Of a DNA stretch of 9,256 bases, positions 7,155 to 9,256 are shown one piece after another. A model generated the notes under the pieces. It had not been told where the DNA came from. It ran no database searches and saw nothing but the letters and a program-made list of their open reading frames with translations. The stretch comes from a bacterium (GTDB lineage: Bacteria; Babelota; Babeliae; Babelales; Chromulinivoraceae). Position numbers and translations under genes: made by a program. Every line of letters starts with the position of its first letter. The stretch's first letter is position 1. The DNA lies in NCBI GenBank assembly GCA_947377595.1, contig CANCGK010000032.1:1-9256 (forward strand). Direction: 5' to 3'.

Positions 7155-7826
7155 TTATTTTTTACTTATAGCTCTTTCAGAGGTTGCTTTGATAACAGCA
7201 TTCTTTTTTGCTTGCGCAAGTGTATCAGCAGCAAGCTTATCGGCAGTAGCTTTGTCAGTTGCAGCTTTATCTTGAACAGATTTTTGATCGGCGGCAGTTT
7301 TTGTAGCAAGAGCATCAGCAGCCGCTTTTTCAGATGAAGCTTTGAGAGCTGCATTTTTCTTTGCTTGCGCAAGTGTATCAGCAGCAAGCTTATCGGCAGC
7401 AGCTTTGTCAGTTGCTACTTTATCTTGAGCCGCTTTTTGATCGGCAGCAGTTTTTGCAGCAAGAGCATCAGCAGCGGCTTTGTCAGCAGAAGCTTTGAGA
7501 GCAGCATTTTGTTTTGCTTGCGCAAGTGTATCTGCAGCAATTTTATCTTGAGCAGTTTTTTGACCCGCTACTGTATTTTGTTGAGCTTGAGCAATTTTTT
7601 GATCAGCAATAGATTGTTGTGCGAGAAAATATGCATCATTTGCGATTTTGTCAGCGATTACTTTTTGTAAAGAAGGAGGAGTTGTTGTAGGTAAATAAGG
7701 GATTAAATTATTGGTTGCAGTGATTAAATTTTGAGTTACTGTGGCAAGTGTGGTTGTAAGTGAACTTGCCTGTATGAATTGATTTGATAGCAAGAAGATA
7801 ATAACGGGTATTTTTTTTATTTTCAT
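7155..7826 (-). CDS. Exported Ala/Lys/Asp repeat protein, family Y copy 1
   Basis: I do not recognise this 223-residue protein as a named family. A signal peptide (MKIKK plus hydrophobic run, ending IQAS at 18-21) is followed by TTLATVTQNL (25-34), a Pro/Thr segment (44-53), then a long alanine-rich charged region. That region contains two full 51-residue repeats (95-145, 146-196) and a partial third (197-223). Each begins K-I/L-AADTLAQAK and contains KAAADALA and KTAADQK. The composition predicts a long helix or coiled coil, like the TolA middle domain or helical surface stalks; the likeness is compositional only. There is no membrane anchor at the C-terminus. The start codon has only a weak AGAGA (7834-7838) seven bases upstream. 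Its N-terminal module is shared with the gene at 8569. It is divergent from the gene at 7986 and convergent with the one at 6499. Confidence 0.75.
   Translation of the reverse strand: MKIKKIPVIIFLLSNQFIQASSLTTTLATVTQNLITATNNLIPYLPTTTPPSLQKVIADKIANDAYFLAQQSIADQKIAQAQQNTVAGQKTAQDKIAADTLAQAKQNAALKASADKAAADALAAKTAADQKAAQDKVATDKAAADKLAADTLAQAKKNAALKASSEKAAADALATKTAADQKSVQDKAATDKATADKLAADTLAQAKKNAVIKATSERAISKK
7158..7544 (-). repeat. 153-base in-frame tandem repeat, about 2.5 copies
   Basis: Units lie at 7392-7544, 7239-7391 and a partial one at 7158-7238, reading along the - strand. The word GCTTGCGCAAGTGTAT on the + strand recurs at 7210, 7363 and 7516, exactly 153 bases apart. Copies two and three are closer to each other (both AKKNA) than to the first (AKQNA). 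The unit length is a multiple of three, so copy-number change would keep the frame. Confidence 0.9.
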
Positions 7827-7894
7827 AAGGTTATCTCTTTTTTATTATGAATTTATTTTGCTTTCCACAGCCTAGCTAGATAATAAGAAAAGTT

Positions 7895-7922
7895 CAATAG
7901 TTTGACTTGTAATAAACTATTG
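7895..7922. promoter_or_regulatory. Inverted repeat in the divergent intergenic region, possible operator
   Basis: CAATAGTTT (7895-7903) and AAACTATTG (7914-7922) are a perfect 9-base inverted repeat around 10 bases. It lies between divergent genes and touches the -35 candidate of the + gene, and no T-run follows, so a regulator binding site is more likely than a terminator. No regulator gene is in the window. Confidence 0.4.
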
Positions 7923-7949
7923 CTTTGAAAAGAGAATGCATTTTATAAT
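7920..7949 (+). promoter_or_regulatory. Candidate promoter of the gene at 7986
   Basis: A perfect consensus TATAAT (7944-7949) is preceded by TTGCTT (7920-7925) at 18 bases. Transcription would begin near 7956, leaving about 30 bases of leader that includes the AGGA ribosome binding site at 7977-7980. Confidence 0.55.
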
Positions 7950-7985
7950 CATGCCAGTATATGTTTTTTATAAAAAAGGAAAAAT

Positions 7986-8516
7986 ATGAATTTTAAAATC
8001 ATGCCAGCTCAGATGAGTAAATTATTTTTTATGATAATCATGTCTCAGGTAATAATGAAAGCAGATGGTTCTTTTACGGTGATTAATAATTCTTTATATC
8101 AAATTAAATTTATTGCAACCGTTACGAATTCAAAGACAAATTCTAATATTACCTTGTATACTCAAGCATTAATTCCATCTGCTCCAACCAATAGTGATGG
8201 GACTTTGCAAATTCATCCAACTGATAGTAATTACAGTGCCAATTCAAATGTTCCTGTAGGTACGGTAGCTCCTATCATATTTCAAGGTTCAGCCCAAGAT
8301 TTTAATATTCAAATTTTAAACGCACAAGGCATTGTCATTAAACAAATTAATGTTGGTACTGCCTTAGGGCCAGTTATTGATAATGATCCATCTCGCGTGG
8401 TTTATGTTTATAATAACATTGATAAAAATGGAAAAGCTGTTGCAAATGCAGGAGGATCTTTATATTTTTGGGATGTAAATCATTCTTTACAGCAACCTTG
8501 GGTTAGTAATTTTTAA
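7986..8516 (+). CDS. Small exported protein of unknown function, family X copy 2
   Basis: This 176-residue protein has no recognised family. The ATG at 7986 has AGGA (7977-7980) five bases upstream. A hydrophobic signal sequence, rich in Met and Ile, runs from about 12 to 24, with likely cleavage after MKA (24-26). The mature part is poor in charge, rich in Asn, Ser, Thr and Ile, has no cysteine, and shows strand-like alternation, suggesting a beta fold. TVINNS (31-36), TVAPII (93-98) and NGKAVAN (148-154) match in order and rough spacing NVINNS, NVAAIV and TGKPVAN in the protein at 6499, which supports distant paralogy. Residues 158-172 are aromatic and end in QQPW. It appears to have its own promoter and converges on the gene at 8569. 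Confidence 0.77.
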   Translation: MNFKIMPAQMSKLFFMIIMSQVIMKADGSFTVINNSLYQIKFIATVTNSKTNSNITLYTQALIPSAPTNSDGTLQIHPTDSNYSANSNVPVGTVAPIIFQGSAQDFNIQILNAQGIVIKQINVGTALGPVIDNDPSRVVYVYNNIDKNGKAVANAGGSLYFWDVNHSLQQPWVSNF

Positions 8517-8518
8517 AT

Positions 8519-8551
8519 AAAAAATAGGAAGATAAAATCTTCCTATTTTTT
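8519..8551. terminator. Bidirectional terminator between the second convergent pair
   Basis: AAAAAATAGGAAGAT (8519-8533) pairs perfectly with 8537-8551 around an AAA loop, a 15-base-pair stem. Both strands end in a T-run. It starts 3 bases past the + gene stop and lies 17 bases beyond the - gene stop. Confidence 0.87.
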
Positions 8552-8568
8552 TGCGTATACAATTTAGT

Positions 8569-9240
8569 TTATTTTAAACTAAATTTCCCATTATCATTAC
8601 TTATATTCAATCCTTTAGCTAAAGCCATAGGCATGCCTTGATCATCAATTAAAGGACTAATTGTTAATTTTAGAGCAGAGGTGTTTGGAGTGTATCGTTG
8701 TCCTATGCCTAAAATGGTTTCATCACTATTATTATTTGCTAAATCAAAGCTGAGCGCTATCTTCCATCCAGTTTTATTGACAATAACAGCACCAGATGTT
8801 GCAGTCTGATTTAAAGCTAAAGCTCCTTGAGTATTGATAATCAAATCATATGCATAGACAGGATTATACTGTGCAATAAAAATAGGTGATAGATCAGCAT
8901 GTATAGCAATACCCACTTTATCGCTCGCTAATGCAGCATTTGTGTACGTTCCATTTGCTAAAACTTCTTGTCGTACGATCATATTGTTTTGTGTGATAGA
9001 AATTACAACCGGTACGTTAGTTGAATTTTTATATACAAATGATTGTAATGACCCTGAAGTCGTTGTTGTATTACTTCCATTTGAAGAAGTACCGCCATTT
9101 GAATTTGATAACACTGCAGATAAAGCTGATTGAGCATTGGCTAAATTTTGAGTTACAGTTGCCAGTGTTGTAGCATCACTTGCTTGCACAATTGAGCTGA
9201 CTGCAAGCATAGGTAGATACATTATATTTTTAAATTTCAT
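8569..9240 (-). CDS. Exported protein with shared N-terminal module and beta-rich C-terminus, family Y copy 2
   Basis: This 223-residue protein is not recognised. It has a signal peptide (MKFKN and a hydrophobic run ending VQAS at 18-21), then TTLATVTQNL at 24-33, identical to the segment in the gene at 7155. A short helix (34-44) leads to a Ser/Asn/Gly/Thr linker (45-64), then a beta-rich domain of about 155 residues beginning SFVYKNSTNVPVVISI. That opening strand is loosely like the VINNS strands of the two + genes, which might mean a related fold; this is weak. There is no cysteine and no C-terminal anchor, so a secreted or surface-exposed protein is likely. The ATG has AAGGA on the - strand (complement of 9246-9250) five bases upstream. 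It converges on the gene at 7986 across a shared terminator. Confidence 0.77.
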   Translation of the reverse strand: MKFKNIMYLPMLAVSSIVQASDATTLATVTQNLANAQSALSAVLSNSNGGTSSNGSNTTTTSGSLQSFVYKNSTNVPVVISITQNNMIVRQEVLANGTYTNAALASDKVGIAIHADLSPIFIAQYNPVYAYDLIINTQGALALNQTATSGAVIVNKTGWKIALSFDLANNNSDETILGIGQRYTPNTSALKLTISPLIDDQGMPMALAKGLNISNDNGKFSLK

Positions 9241-9256
9241 GATCGTCCTTATTTTT

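Noticed and set aside
7365..7670. Open + strand frames (also 7140-7337) rich in Ser, Phe and Cys opposite the repeat protein.
   Set aside because: They are the complement of the 153-base repeats. The - strand reading has a signal peptide and a module shared with another gene, so it is the coding strand.
7951..7989. A 12-codon leader reading frame (MPVYVF...) whose TGA overlaps the ATG at 7986, suggesting translational coupling or attenuation.
   Set aside because: It has no ribosome binding site, and transcription from the TATAAT at 7944-7949 would begin near 7956, past its ATG.
7155..9240. Both - strand proteins are exactly 223 residues long.
   Set aside because: Only the N-terminal part aligns and the C-terminal parts are unrelated, so equal length appears to be coincidence.

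Overview
The window is an AT-rich, gene-dense bacterial segment with short intergenic gaps and compact hairpin terminators. A type II secretion-like pseudopilin pair, an MCE (MlaD-type) lipid-transport protein and several small exported proteins point to a diderm (Gram-negative type) bacterium. The low G+C, the very divergent versions of known families and the cluster of unrecognised small secreted proteins would fit a reduced, host-associated lineage such as candidate phylum Dependentiae (TM6). That placement is an inference from style, not from a marker comparison.

Region 1 (1-3028) is an envelope operon read on the + strand. It holds the 3' end of a probable GspJ-like minor pseudopilin, a GspK-like minor pseudopilin that overlaps it by one base, and an MCE protein starting 14 bases later at a TTG codon. 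The operon closes with a strong hairpin terminator. The MCE protein carries a C-terminal beta-rich domain of about 220 residues after the usual MCE and helical parts.

Region 2 (3029-6402) is a two-gene + strand unit: a PgeF/YfiH-type laccase-domain protein, then secA 23 bases downstream. It ends in a perfect 24-base palindrome followed by a T-run.

Region 3 (6403-9256) holds four small exported proteins arranged + - + -, that is two convergent pairs. Each pair meets at a hairpin that is symmetric enough to terminate both strands. The two + genes (6499-7080, 7986-8516) look like distant paralogs (shared VINNS motif near the N-terminus and a GKxVAN motif near the C-terminus). The two - genes (7155-7826, 8569-9240) share a signal peptide ending QAS followed by an identical TTLATVTQNL segment, but have unrelated C-terminal parts: one is built of 51-residue Ala/Lys/Asp repeats, the other of a Ser/Thr/Asn linker plus a beta-rich domain. 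The simplest reading is an old duplication of a two-gene convergent cassette encoding secreted or surface proteins, whose - strand member has since swapped or rebuilt its C-terminal part. This is the least explained part of the window. No tRNA, rRNA, CRISPR array or transposase was seen, and no gene-free stretch exceeds 300 bases.
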